NCBI GenBank assembly: GCA_037176845.1
Contig: JAYKXP010000165.1
Span: forward strand, 1-64,000
Direction of reading: 5' to 3'
Length of the DNA stretch: 64,000 bases
DNA from: Paramarasmius palmivorus
Taxonomy: Eukaryota > Basidiomycota > Agaricomycetes > Agaricales > Marasmiaceae
Made by a program: the position numbers and the translations under genes. The notes below the pieces were generated by a model, which had not been told where the DNA came from, made no database searches, and saw only the letters and a program-made list of their open reading frames with translations. This document shows, piece after piece, positions 33,241 to 47,187 of this stretch; position 1 is the stretch's first letter, and the number at the start of each line of letters is the position of its first letter.

Positions 33241-35930
33241 CCCGCGTGCTAAAGGGTGCGGGCTGAACTGAGATAGAGAGAAGAAAAACTAAGAAAAAGT
33301 CGGCAGAGGATAATCATGGCCAACCTACTGTTTTCCTCGTGTCAGGGATAGTGATACGAGGGCCTAGGTGGACAGGAGGAAAGATGATACGCGATTCGAG
33401 AAGAGTTGGAGCTTGGAGGCGTGTTTTGGTTGTGTCATCTTGAGACTAGCAAAGAAATTCCGAATCAGGTTTGGTTGGCTGTGGGAGTCGTTTCATTGCG
33501 CTTCGTGTTTGCCTATCCGAGCTGGGTTGACGCACGACATCCGCTGGAGGGCGTTGTTGGATTGTCGGAATTTCAGAAGGAGTGCGATTCTGGACGACAT
33601 GGTGAGAGGAAACAAGGAGAGATGCGTACCGTAAGCGCTCGCGAATCTTCTTTTCACCAACTTTTCACGCACAACGAACACGATAGATTTTATCCTCCTC
33701 CTTTCAGACAAGACCAATGGCTACGGCACGAGCATTCTGATACAAGTTCCATCTGCTAGAAACACAAGGTGCCCAAAGACACCAACAATACACGGTTCCT
33801 CAAGCTTTGACCATTGGTTGACCACCATGTCACCTTTTCTCAAAGTGCTCTGGCCCATGCACGTTTGCAATAGGTACGTCTACATACTTTTACATTCCCA
33901 ACGGTACATCTGATACATTCCTCAGAGTAAAACGCACTCAACATTCCGCCTCGATTGGAATAGTAGCCGGCGACACTTGCGGCTCCTGAAGAAACGATAC
34001 GACTATTCAAAGGTGTGTTCTTCGCGTAGATCTCTCGATTTCTATACCTGACCTCATTGTTTTTGCAGCGCCGGAAGATTCGAATTCTGAACTGCTCGGG
34101 ACACGCAAGTTTGCAAAAGCCAGCATACCAAGTCCACATGTACAATAGCTAAGTCTCGAGCAATACACGAAGTCTCCCATATACCAACCAGTCCCTCTTC
34201 TCCTCATACCCAACAAACGGAACATCATCGCCCGTATCTTTGGGTATACCTGCAAGATAAAGGAATGTTAGTCCGACTCTAAAATACTCAAGACGAAGCT
34301 CAACGTACCCCGTGCATCCCGATCTGACATGATTTCCAAACCATGCTCAAGCCCATCAGGCCTGTTCGTCTTGGTATTGGGTCAAGGCCGCAGGGAGCTG
34401 ATTCATCGTATCGAGTAGCGAAGCCTTAGATAGCTGTAGGACCGATTGTTCTTGTAGGGCAGGCTCTCAAGATAGAGCCAAACCACTGAATACCATGCTC
34501 TTCCGCCTGAGTTCTCTATTAAGAGAACGACAGCATGAGCCGGCGTTACTGATACTTAGGATATAACAAAAACTCACCGAATGTCCCGTTGTAAACTAAG
34601 ACATGCTCAGGTTATTCGTTTCCGAGGACCAGCCAACAAGGATGTCTGAGAAGCGAGTTTGACGCGCTTCTGACAGTGGATTGGTTACCATACACGATTG
34701 CCTCTAATGGATTCGGTATAGCTTGTCTTGAACCCTAATCGGCGCGGATCATGCATTGTTCTTCACGCTATCTTCTGGTGTGGGCTTCGTGTCGATGGTA
34801 CTTGGATCTGAGACGGCAGCTAGGGCAAACATTAGTAACCAGACAAATACAGCGAGAAAAACAGACGGACCGACCTGTGCATAAATAGGACGTACTAGGA
34901 TGAAGAGCTTTCTCGCTACAGGTAAGCGTCAGTAAAACATGCTGAAAGGGCAAGATGAAAATTACTTGCCCTAGGGTGTGCTATACGGTAGTACAGCCAA
35001 CAAATCCATCTCCCAAGGGACGTTTCCACCATTCCAGCCTTCGTATCCGAACCTATCATCGCCCAAAAATTCATCGGAGCCGTTCCTGCAAGCACAAAAG
35101 CTGAGGAGACCAGCTGAGTGACGCGATTATCAGAGTGCGTTGACATTGTGGAACCTCAGGATCCCAGACGCGGCAATGTATACGTGGAATAATGCATTAT
35201 GGTTGAAGGAGGGAGTGGTGCTGTCTGGCGAAGGTCTGAGAGGTGGAATCAGGGTATGTGCAGCATTTGGATTGGGACGCATCGGGTGCAGAAGTAGAGC
35301 TGCAGCCGAACACGGTGAGGTAATGAAAAAGGACGATTCAAGCTTTGCTGAGAATAGTTGGGAGGCATGTGTAGCCGTGTATCCTGTTCAGCAGCGACTG
35401 AGGTTGAGGTAAATGGGAGTACGGTGTCGAGGTTGTGTTGGGAAGTTACGAGTTCGGATTTATCCGAATTCGTTCTTTATCGGTGAGCTCTGCGTTGGTC
35501 CTGTCAAACCCTGCCCTCTGATTGGCTGAATTCTTTTTAGTTTCTCCCACGGTCTCTCCATGCCGCCGGATGTTGTCGACAGCTGTCAAGACGTCAACCC
35601 CTTAATAGAAGTGTGTTCAGGCACATCCATGTTGCCCCCCAACTCTTCGCAAAGCGTTAAGTACATGTAGCTGGTACCATAGTTGATGTCAGCAGTAGGT
35701 ACCCATCTATTGTTACCAGTGCTGCTGCTTTTTTATCTTGTTCCGGAAATAGATAGTGCTACTTCTTATGATGAAACTATGACTGTAAATTCACTATATC
35801 CCTACTATCTACATGTAACCTAGCTCTAATTCAGCTCTATGTGAATACTCCAGTACTATGTTCCACAGAGATGCATATGCCGAACCCAACCAGCTCAAGG
35901 GCTTCAAGAATTAAATGTGATCATGTGACG
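33241..35930. other. unrecognised region, possible upstream exons of the minus-strand gene
   Basis: Minus-strand stretches at 34145-33840 and 35146-34916 are open, the latter starting MSTHSDNRVTQLVSS and containing SLGRWICWLYYRIAHPRA. They could be N-terminal exons of the gene at 32480-33240 but no continuous model was found. Confidence 0.3.
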
Positions 35931-38900
35931 ACCTTAGGAGTAAGGTCGTCATGTGACTCTCAGGGTTTGGTTAGTAGGGTTGACAATGAACAATGCCAGT
36001 GAATATCGAAAGTTGAATGTTGACGCAATGTTGATATCGGGCAGACTTGGGTTGTGCTCAGTACAATGAGAGGTGAGTAAATGTCCTTTGTTGAAAAAAA
36101 AAGGCGCCGAACTCGGTCCTGTCAGCGTTAGCTGACCCATTCCTGCTAGTAAGTTGAGGAAGAGGAAAGTGTTGGCCATGAGTTGGCTAAGCAGATTTCA
36201 TTGCTGAAGGTGTAAATGAGAACCTGGACCTATGCTGGGATGGGAGGTGTGAGCCAGGATGAAAGGTGTAGGATGAAAGAGGCCAACATACAATATCCAC
36301 TCTCTTCCCAGGCGGAAACCACACTAGTATCAGAATATTTGGGGACAAGAGATACTGTGGTGTTTCCGTTATACAGCAACGTGGTATCTCCGTATAATGG
36401 CTTTTGTTCCATGATTTCCAAATACAGTAATTGTCCTTCCGTTTTGGGAAAGGTCTCAGAAACATGGGGTGCGATGCTAATACTACCGTACACACAAGTC
36501 TGGTACACCCCGTGTATGCCCATTGCTGTAGAGAAGAATAAGGACATTGAAGACAAGCAGCTAGTAGATTGCAAGACTCTCTGACCGCTCCCCGAGGATC
36601 TCCTAGCAGCTGAACCACTCGACGTCTATCTCAACTGTCGTTCCAATTCAACGCTGCACCTTGGTAAAGTACCCAAAACACAGCTTTCCGATACCCCCAA
36701 TTCTCCGGCGCATCCGTGGTCTAGCTCTGTAGCGCTGAAACTTCATAACTCGACGACAACGTCTAGAGCTAATGTCGATCCCGGATTTAAACCTTGAGGC
36801 AAGTAGATGATCAAAGCGCTGGTTCGAGAACGGGAATAGATTTGATGTTGGGTTGTAGAAGCTGGCTGGGGTATAAGCTATCGTTGAAAGAATGCGAGGC
36901 GGAAATTCACTGCAGAAGGGACGGAATATGTTCGTGTTCATACTGGTGTTCCTCTTCAGGTTTGGGGATGTAAAGCTTTGGGATCTACGGGTGTAGAATG
37001 AATCAATGCTGCATCATGAGTTTGGGAGACGTCCTTTTACCTTCAGCACCAAAGTTCAAGCTCATGATTGACTAGCGGTTCACTTTCTGCACAAAGCCCT
37101 TGAGTGACGATAAACCGAGACCTGAACCACCGAAGTCTTGAGTTGTCGATTTGGGGTGTTGGTGTTCGCTGCGCGCGTGTAGAGAGTGAATGATCGACAT
37201 AAGAGTAGAAGTAGGTTCCACGACGATCCCCGTAGGTGCTGGTAAGAGCATGTTCGCTGTAGAGGCGGGGAAGTGCGGTAGCTTGACTATCTTTTCGTTC
37301 TGTACTGCGGAGATCGCTGGGTTCCACCTTGCCATACTGTAGGGCCCAGGTAGAATAGACGCTAGTTCGCGTTTGGGACCTAGGGTGCGTAGTGAGTAAA
37401 CACGCATAATTCAAAGATGAAAGACCGTTGTTCACCTTCAAAACAAAAGTTAAGCCCACGTTCACCTCTGAGCTAGTAGAATGGCTCGCGTGCAGAGCTT
37501 AGCTCAGAAGCACCATGGGTTTTTCCAGAGCCGGCAAATGCGCTAACCCATGAACCAGGATTTTGGGAGGCTTGAAATTCGGGAGTTTGACCCGACAGGG
37601 TAGCACCGAGCAAAAGGGTTGAGTCTCTGTATTTGGCGTCACCCAGCTTTGAGTGCCGAGGTATGCTGAAGGCTATGAGGCGTATGATATCAAGCGGTAG
37701 AGTATTCTGTTTTCGAGGCTTTGGGGAGTTAGTGGTTGCACTGGCGCTCTACTATGAGATCGAACTAACAACTTGGCAGGTTTGGGATTTCTCCTCGTTC
37801 TCTGGAGCTCTAAGTCTTGTGATAAAAGACGGTAAGACTGGTTGATAGGCGGGGGGTAGGTCAAAGAACGTACCCTTCAGTCTTTGAGGTATTGTGTCGG
37901 ACTCAATCGCTAGCGTCTTCACATCGATGAGGTGCTCTTCTGCACACTACTTCAAGCAGAATCTGCAGGGGGTATAGTGGTAGGTTGGAGCTACAAGAGT
38001 ACGCGCAGCTTGCAAGGTTGTTGACTCTAAGATGGTGGCACCAGGCATTGTCGAGGCTATGAGAATAGCAAAATGACTAAAGGATCAGAGGCATACCTTT
38101 CCGTAGTTGTTTATCTAGCGAAGTCTGAGCACAAAAAGAAGCTGCTAGTCGGAGGCATAAGGTGTAGTTTGCCTGTGAGGTAGGATGAGCGTGCTGCAAG
38201 GGATATAGAAAAAGATACGTACCTGCTACATCTGAGAGTGCGTGTACGGCCGAATTAGAGCCCTTAGAGTTGGAAGCGTTGGGTAGAAAAGGGTAGACGT
38301 CATGGTGGTCGAGTTGCAAGCGCGTCGCCTGACTTTCCTCAAAACGTCCACCCCGTTCTTGCCTCGTTCATCAACGTGTTCATTTCTGCTGGCCTATGAA
38401 GGCCTCCTCAAACGCTTCACATCCCCTCTGTCCCGATTCCTCAGCCTGCACCAATTGGAACCATACTTCACATTCTCCACGGGACGAAGACTACGCTTGA
38501 CGTTGAAATCCGCTGATCAACGTCAACTCTCTTCCTTCCTTCTCTATACACCGCTGTTCCCCGGAATCCATACGACGTTCAAAGCTACTTTAGGACATGG
38601 GAGACATCTTGCATCTACAATAACTCGGATGAAATCCAACTGCTCCACCTATGCGTCTATGCGCTAGCCTCCTCACCACGCTCCTCCTCACTCCACCAAG
38701 TACCTTCCTCCTCATCCGCTCCATGGCATCAGGATTCCCCAACTACACGTATTCATGGAACATGCTGTATCTACGGTCTGCCTAGCGGCCCGGGTATCGC
38801 GAGTACACCGAGGTACCAGAGACCTGAATGAAGATGGGGAGAAAAGAAGCTTCGGGTTGAATGGTAGAACTGCAGGGACTCGTTGGACAGAAGCCTTTTG

Positions 38901-39764
38901 AAAGGGCGGGGTCATGGGCTCGATATGTCGTCAGGTCAGTTTCTTTGCTCCTCATTTTCTTCATGAGACTGATCATTCTTATTGAAGCGCGTGGACTCAG
39001 TGTGCGCACACCAGAAGACTACAGAAATCAATATCCCATACAGCACAGACTGGGTATGCTGTCACCTTTCTCCGTCTGTTGCCCTTCGCTGATATGAGCA
39101 TACTAGGCCCAGCTCTTCAGTATGAGTCATCGCATACAACCTCATCCGACAAACTACGCCAGCTATCATTATCGGCGTGATTCCTTGTGCGTACTCCCTC
39201 TCCAGTATCTCCTCTCGAAAGTCGTATACTCACAGTATGATTCTCGTCGCAATAGGTATACCACGACAAGAAACCTTTGAAAATCATCAACACTGGCTCT
39301 TCGCCTGGTTGAAGCTTCGTGCCAGCATGTGCAAGATGGAAGGTACACAGGAAGGGGAGTGCCGATAATCGCTGGGGTGTTTTCTAGTACGTGCTCCTCA
39401 GCTAACACTCCCACTATCCCAACATTTTCTGCTCTTTTTCGCCATTTTTCCATGTCCTCTGGTTCGAGGAGCGAACACTGACCGAAAACTACCTCCAGCC
39501 CCTCATGGAACCCTTCAAATGCCGGCTTCATTACACATCGTATTACATGGCACACACTAAGACAATAGAGCCTAGGCCGTTGTTGCGTGAAAGATGTTTT
39601 CGGGTGTGTAAACCTGCTATTCGGTTCCGGCTTTCCTTTGCGTGTTTGTATTTCGCTATCGTTACTTTGCCGCGCTCTTCTTCAAGCTGCGATGTGCTAT
39701 GTAACTCATCCCTTGTTTCGTTGTTCGCTACTCCCTCTCCTCACTTAAGCTAACATTTAGGCAT
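35931..39764. other. unrecognised, probably degraded gene sequence
   Basis: A perfect 11-bp inverted repeat lies at 35930-35953 (GACCTTAGGAG around TAAGGTCGTC with ATGTGAC flanks). Minus-strand coding-like stretches occur at 36179-35949, 37407-37072 (PHFPASTANMLLPAPTGIVV) and 39555-39169 (FEGFHEGLEVVFGQCSLLEP, then KRAENVGIVGVLAEEHV). None gives a complete gene and no family is recognised. Confidence 0.35.
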
Positions 39765-40550
39765 ATCTAGACTATTCAACATCAACTAGAACTTGCGGTC
39801 CCCGAGACGCGACCAATGCCATTTATTCTTCCTTTCCGAAACAGGGAGTGTCTTCATACCATATGCGTATACTTGGCTTGGTTTGGGTAAGTATCCGAGT
39901 CTATCCTTGATCGATGTATCTCATAGTAATCTCGGTGCGATATTCTAGGACACGCTCGTACCCTGGAGCGATTACCTTCCGCTGAACGAAAGCACCTCGT
40001 AGCTACCATGCTAGCACGGCTAGGCGAAGTCAAGGGGCAGATACATTGGCGCTCGTGCTGGATGGCGCCGGATACCCTCGACTACGCTATCTACACATGC
40101 CGGTATTTCATGTTGGGGATTTGTACTGTACATTTCCGCAATATATTCTTTCAGCTACCAATATGATAACACCCGAGTATTAGCTCCAGTGCGAGCGGTC
40201 TGTCGTTGTAGATACCCTGTGACAGTGCGGTCGGCCTGTCGTAGTAAATGTCAGTCAGCAACATATGAGAACTATACGACAGGTACACGCACCGCAGAAA
40301 TGCAATGGTCCATATAGCCGGCGCTAGTGCGGATTCAAGAGGCGAAGCTCTGGATGTTGAGGATGTATTTTTCCGTTGTCTGTTGACCGGAAAATGTTGG
40401 TTTTGTGTGTATCGACCCATGGTACAGGCACCTTATAGGTACGGATTCCTGGCGCTCTTCGAAGTGCCTTCGGCCATGTGCGCTCGAGGGATACGGATTG
40501 TCTTCGGGCCGCGACATCTTGATCACCCTGTATATCGACAGTGAGAAGCG
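39765..40550 (+). repeat. duplicated block D, copy 2 (gene relic, uninterrupted)
   Basis: Related to 9480-10258 plus 12153-12245. It lacks the 1.9 kb insertion of copy 1 and so supplies its empty site near 40453. The conserved plus-strand piece encodes MPFILPFRNRECLHTICVY before a GT donor at 39890. Later stretches contain stops. Confidence 0.6.
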
Positions 40551-42744
40551 GAGAGTTGTGGAGTGCACCCTAGACTACATCGTCCAACAGGGAGCCTTGA
40601 GAACCAAGGAATCTCCTGGAGTTTAAATTTGTTTCCCTGTGGTATCGTCCTGTCGTAGCTTTGGATAACCCAATAGAAGAGCTAGCTGTGCGTCGGATAT
40701 GTATCAGTAAGAACGTAAGTAGCTTGCTTGCTGAGACGAACCTTGTGCCTCGGGATAATCTTCGACGGACGATAGCCTTCCAGGTCTTGATTCTTCTGGG
40801 TCTTGAGGTTCCTAGAGATGGCGTTGATGTTGAATGATGCCCTGTACGACCGATCATGATAATAAACTTACCTAGTCCTTTCCTATTACTTCTGCTTCGT
40901 TGGGTCACCCCCAATGGCTCGATAATCTACTCGGCGATTCGCCCGTTTTCCGAGATCCTGGGGTTTGCCAGGAGATTTGATGGCAGGCTGATGAACTTGG
41001 AGTTGTTGCAGCATGGGACTGGATCCAAAGGGTGAACCCAGCCTAGAAAGCCCAGACGCCATGCGTCAAAGTTCAAGTTGACTTGACATCTCCAATCTGG
41101 GACATCCAACCCGGTTTTATCCTCCGACGCAGCAGTTTAGCTGGTCAAACTATCCGAAACCCGTTAACCGTGTTTCATTCACCGACTCGGAGACCTGGAG
41201 CTGGTTGGCTTGTCCTAGTAATTATCGACCCCGCACGGCGAGTTGATGCTGGTGGTGATCTTGAATGTTGTTATGACAATCATGACTCGAAGACGAAGAT
41301 GCGCGAAATAAACTCACCTGACGTTTTCGGATTGCTTTTGCTAGGCTGAACCGCCATAACCTAACATGGAAAATTCATATCCGCTGAGTCTTTCCCCGCC
41401 TTTCTAGGATCTTGAGGTTCACGAGCGTCACCTCCTTGAACAGCTTGAGCCATACCAGGCGATTCGATAGCCGTTCTCTGTCATTCTCGGTTTCTTCACG
41501 CCGGAAAACTGGCGTAAGGGCTGTAATCGGTGGATGGTATCCTGTAGGCCTAATTTCATGAGAATACTAGTCTCAAGGTGCGTGGAATCAACTTACCAGT
41601 CGGATTTCGACGCCTGTCCTTCCTCGCTGTTCCTCAATCATGGATTCAAGTTTTGCAAGAGTTTTTGGCGTCGTTCCACCCTGGGTCTTTTCTGAGGGTT
41701 TGAAAGTCTTTACAGTCGTTCTCGGCAGCTTTGCGTCAGATGCTTGAGATAAATTTTGGATGATGTGGTTGTTGGCGACGAGTTAACCGGTGCCGGTGTG
41801 TACCGTCGGTGGTTTTCTAGCCTGGCAAAATGGTGGTGCATGAGCAACGCTGAGCAATCGAAAGAATGAAAGTGAGCGTGAGCGACTATGGATAGCGCTG
41901 TCAGTGAGTACTCACCCATGTATTTCGAGCGAAACGACGATTATCCTTGATCGCATGGAGAGACAAGCGCTGCGTACTCTAGGGTTGGGATCTCCGGTAC
42001 CTAGGAGTCCGTTCGCTGATTCTTCATGTACAGTGTTCTTGAGGTACCAGCTTCGCAATAGATCTATGGGCTCGACAGATGAGAATGCAAGGTGGATGGA
42101 TCAGGCTCTAGGGCTCTAGCTCTCACCGTTATCGTTATTTTTCCGGCCAACAAGCTCCCAACCAACGCTTAACACTCAAAGCCAAATGCCTGTACAAGCA
42201 TCCAGATTTTTACGCGTTGACTTTGATTACTAGAGCACGCGAAAAGTGATATAGTTGAGTTTGGAGCATTGATTCTGAGAAGGGAGGAACACACCTAGTT
42301 CAGAGTTTTGTTCTTCGGAAATCCTTGAATTCGAGCTCAGGAGATGTATTTTGTCTGCTTTCTGCATTCGTACAGATCAGTTGAGCGTATTCTCCATAGA
42401 AGAGGAGTGTGAACTGACCGGTGAGCAAGCCCAGGGATCACGAGTCCTTAGCGACGTATTTTCTTTAAGAGACGGGCCCTGTTCTTGAGTGTTTTCTGCC
42501 TTGACATCTTGCTCGGCCAGTTGAGGAAAGATGTGTTGCAAGTGGGGATGCTAGGGGTGGTGATGGTTCATGATCAAGAGGTATTCGCGACGCGTCTGAG
42601 CGCTGTCAGAACGCTTCCATCTACTACCAAAACCACTAACCACGGTTCTCTACCATCTCGTTCCTCTGCTAGCCTCGGTTCTCTTGCTATCTCCCCTTGT
42701 AACAAATTACTGGGATGGGATTACTTAGCGGTACGACTCACTCT
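40551..42744. other. unrecognised sequence with short duplicated pieces
   Basis: 41900-42110 resembles 27460-27700, and 42550-42740 resembles 28140-28270. A minus-strand open stretch at 40914-40570 is Arg/Ser-rich and has no recognised family. No gene can be supported. Confidence 0.35.
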
Positions 42745-45690
42745 ACATACTGATAAATTTGTTTTTCTCTGATACGCTACTCAATAGTCTTTGCTCTCTC
42801 CTCATCCGCCGATTTCAACACCAACAACATACAGCTCAACTCCACCCGTCCTCCAGAGCTACCCGGGACATCGAAAGTTACCAACTCCATCGGCCTTTAC
42901 CTGCATCCCCTTCACCAAAGTCCCAAACACAATTGCACCGACATGTCGTCCTCACCAAGAAGAAAGAACGCCTCCCTGCCGCGATAAAGAGAGCCCCACA
43001 TCCACAAGAGTCTAGCATTTTGAACGCCTACTGTTCCATCTCAAGACTACCGGCTTCCAACATCCTCAATTCAAGCCAAACTCTCCCGCTCAGGCTGCTC
43101 CCAGTACCTACCGGGCTATCAACTCCTCCACCTCACCTCCTCTTACACTCAAGCAAGTCAACTTCCACAGATGGATGGACATCTTTTCTGTCAGACTTCA
43201 ATATTTCAATTGTAGACGAACTATACGCAAGCATCGAGTGAGCATTTTCGTGCCTTTTTCGTCTGTTCCCGCTAATCATTCTCAAGACTCGACAGGTATC
43301 GTTGTTGCCCACATCCGCCGCTGATACTACGCTATCACCTGCTTGAGGATTTGGAAGGTGTCGTCTACAGTACGTCGGTTTGATCCACCTGCTCCGCGTG
43401 CAGCGCTAATTCGCGCACCACAGTATAATCTATTCAGAGCTGCAAATCAGACGCAATGTACTGGGCTCTGGAAACGGCTATATCTTATTTATCCCTGACT
43501 ATTTACACATCTTGACCCCCAACTGTATAATATCAATTTCAACGATAAAGTGCCCAAGTCCGTTAGCAGCCCAGACCCAGAACCAGTATCTAGAAATATT
43601 GTACATCAGCTAGGCATTTGCAAGTTGCCATACACCACCTTCCTCCTTCTCCTTCATTTCCGGTGTGGTGACGTCTACTCATGCACAAGAGAAGCAGTCA
43701 ACGCCCTTCGAACGACCCAACCAATACCAACAGAGCCACCTTTCCCTTGCCCTTCCTTTACCCCTGTGTTCCGAACTTCCGAGGTACCACAAAACAGAGC
43801 ACCGAACACAGGATAACCACCTAATCCATTTCATACCCTCACGCTTACACCCCTACACCCCTTGCTGACGTTGGCGCTTTCGACATCAATTGCCCTTCGA
43901 TACCCAACAACACCCCCGTGTCCCTTCTCATACCCCAGATCGCGCTCGTCAGCGTACCATGTTGGGAAGAATAGGGCTACGATGAACATGGACGCGGAGC
44001 TGTGTCGGGATAATGGGGAGGCGGAGAGGGAGATGGGGTGAATGGAGATGGGGGTAGAGTAAGCTCGTGTGTGACCGAGAGGGAAGGATGAACTCACCAA
44101 CGGATTGCTCCCTTCACAGTATCCACACGCATGCTCTAGGCTTCATTCAGTTCGGCTTGGGGTTTCCAGACACGCCCTTAGGCTCTTGGAAACAGGGAAG
44201 GGAGGGGATAGAGTTGTGGAGAATGCAACGGCGGGGCAGCGTTGGGTGTCGGGTCGTGTGCTGTTTAATTACCACCCGAATCCCCTCTGTTCCAATTTTC
44301 CAAGCCCAGCACAAGCATGATAAAGATCTGTAGCTCTGCGTATTGTCCTGAGAGCTAAGATGAAGGACAGGCGGGTGTTGTATGGGGAGAGCAATGGCGG
44401 AGATGCCGTTGGTGAGTGGAATCAAGCGACGCGTCTCATAGGGCTAAAGCGCAAATTCTGGACGCCGGAAGTCAAAGAAGTCGTTGAGAATGAGTAGTTC
44501 CTTGTATTTGCAGGATGACTGGATGACCGATATCGATGGCTAAGTTGTGTTGGATGAGGAGCGTTGTAGTCGATAGCCTGCAGAAGCAAATGATTCAATT
44601 CCATCGTCAGCGGCCAGATGAAAACGATATACCAGTTATTAGTTTCTGCTCGCTCCTTGGACCGGTACACTGAACGTTGAAAGGGTGAGAGGAAACGAGG
44701 AAGTGAAGCGGATGGTGGTCAGATCAAAAAGACGCGTCGCACGTCTTGTTCCCAAACCACCACCATCCAGCTCCTCGATACATCTACTCTAACCAGTGCG
44801 CTCTCAGGCCTTCAGAAAACACAGATAAGCACTACTACCCGAGGCATTCGAAAGGCAGCTGGATCGATGGGAGGTGAGTTTAGAGGACAATCTCAGAGTA
44901 TATAAACTCACACTACTGTCGCAGACTCGATAACATGCAAAGCTCGGTGCTCCGGAAAGCTTCACAGATCACAACGTCCGAGAAACCATGTTGCGCGTTC
45001 TGCATTGGCATCCAACCTTCCTCATGGAGCGTCAGAATTTAGAAACTGGATTCCTCGGACCTCGCTGCTCCTGACCAGGTCGCGATACCCTTAAACGACA
45101 TTTCTTACCCAGTGACGACATCTGGACATCTCTGAAGCCAGTTACCCTACTTTTCTCGCAAACAGGGTACTCATCTTTCTTACCTTGTTCGTGCTGAGAG
45201 TTGACCCGACGTTTTCTAGCTCCAAAATCATCAAGAATGAATTCGTATAGGGCTACGCAATACGTCTAGACAGGGTACGTTGGTAACCCCACTCTCCGTT
45301 CTTTACTGACTCGGTAACTACCAGTTCATTTCCGCGAACGACTGAGGAACACTGGGTGTTAGACTCCATCTTCAGGCTTCAGGCACGAAGGCTCAGCCTA
45401 CCCACTTGAAATACATGGGCTAGCATGTACAGTCCGAGCAGGCGCGATGAAGATACTTGCTGTCGATCTGAAGTGCGTGTTTCTGTCACCCAGCTCCCTA
45501 TCTTGCGTTAATTGACCACTATGTTAGATAACATTGTCGAACGTTCGCTCAAAGCACTGGTCGCTGTACCTCTACTGAAGCTTGGCCGTTGAGCAGCTCG
45601 TACAGGTATCTATTTATCTTCGTCTTATTCGTCTTTCAATGCTGACTGACTTGCTTTTAAGTTTCTGTAGCTCTGTGCTGCACTTTAGAT
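42745..45690 (+). repeat. duplicated block C, copy 2
   Basis: Matches 21975-24680 in the same orientation with many small indels. It carries the same plus-strand VVLTKKKERLPAAIKR string near 42950 and a frameshifted version of the minus-strand relic near 44700. Confidence 0.75.
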
Positions 45691-46528
45691 AATCAACGAT
45701 CTATCCAAATTTGCTCATGTATTTGTTTCTATCTAATACATGTGTTCGTTTCTTCTTTCTCGATACGCCTTCGACCTCCGATGCTTCCAGCAATACTAGT
45801 GGATCCTCATAAGCGCCGAGCCTCCGAGAACGAGGAAAAAAACCTACCGTGTTCGTATGCCCGTGGGCGATGTAAAACACTTGCTCTGTGTTCAGAGCAG
45901 TGCCTTTGGTGGTCAATATGGGCGTTAGATAACGGGACCGCGAGTCACCGCATGTTGATCACATAGCGGTACAGCCTGTAAATCATTCAATCACTGAGCT
46001 CTACCGATCGAGAAAACGAGCTTACCTAGCTGTCTAGAACCTGTTTTCGGATCTAAATCGGTGTCTTCACTGTGGATGGCTTGAATGAGCCAAACAGGCA
46101 GCGAAAACTATGGTACCGATGACCTTTGGGAGGTCGTGTCAACCATAGGAACAAAGGCATTCAGTTCCTCGCCGAGGTCATGGTTCGCTGGTCGGATGCC
46201 TTGAAAGAGTTACTGATTGGAATCTCAGGTATGGAATTGCGCACTTCTCGAGTCGAAAGACAAGCATACTACATCAACATCGAGAGGCAAAAGCGAGTGA
46301 AGTAGACATACGATCCATTTAACTTGGGGTTTGTGCAGATTGATAGTGAATGTTGCTCGGGTGAAGGGGTACAGATTCTGGCTGAGTATGACATAAACTT
46401 GCTGTGAGCGAGCGGTCCAAAGAACAAAGTGAATGGGAAAGCTCACAATGAAGCCAAATCACCGTCCTTCAAATTCGATGTACGCTGACCATTCCCTGAC
46501 ACTCTGGGGAGATTCCTAAGCTAGAGAT
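45691..46528. other. unrecognised sequence
   Basis: No duplicated partner and no convincing gene. Short open frames on both strands overlap and look like chance. Confidence 0.4.
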
Positions 46529-46756
46529 CTATTGGTGAATGAGTCGAACGCGATCTTTTGGGCTAATCGGTACAGGCGGCCTTCTGCCTGGAGACCGGAG
46601 GAGGGAAATGAAGATGTTGGGTGTAGGCGGTACTGAATGAAAATCGATTGAAAGGTCGTTTGAAGAAGGTGAAGGGTCTGAGGGGAACAATGCATGGTGG
46701 TTGTGGGTCAAACCCAGTCTGGGGCGTAACCAAGGAACGTCTAACGATGGAGTCAC
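46529..46756 (-). pseudogene. diverged third copy of the block A hypothetical protein
   Basis: The minus strand ends in KDRVRLIHQ, matching DRVRLVHRY of the frames at 13913-14368 and 54057-54505, and the DNA around 46500-46630 aligns with 14090-14370. The remainder is too diverged to read. Confidence 0.4.
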
Positions 46757-47092
46757 AGCGCGATAAGATTAGATAGCCGGGAGTCAAAAGACAGGCACTG
46801 GTGAGGTCTTTTTGTCTGTCCATTCATCTACTCTTCACGATAAATCAAGCACAAGACGTTCGACGTTCCAGCGCTCAGCCAAAAGGCCACCTGATGGAGC
46901 AACTCATCGACATCCCATCCCGCGTTTATTCCATCGAAAATGACATTACTCTAGGTAAACTCCGTCACAAGAGTCGCCATCCCACTCAACTTTCCGCAGA
47001 GTCTAAGGCAAAACTAGCGCCTACTACAGCACTAACGCCCTCTGGAGATCACCGGCCATTCCACCTATCCATCACATCGTGCACTCAGCAGC

Positions 47093-47099
47093 TATAAAG
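47093..47099 (+). promoter_or_regulatory. TATA box of the E2 gene
   Basis: TATAAAG 95 bp upstream of the ATG at 47188, conserved in sequence and spacing with the E1 gene. Confidence 0.6.
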
Positions 47100-47187
47100 C
47101 TGTCGTATGCCTCGTGCACTCCACGGCCTCTCCTGCTATTCAATTACCACCACCAGAACCCTCAGCCCTAATCCTCCTTCGCCCACA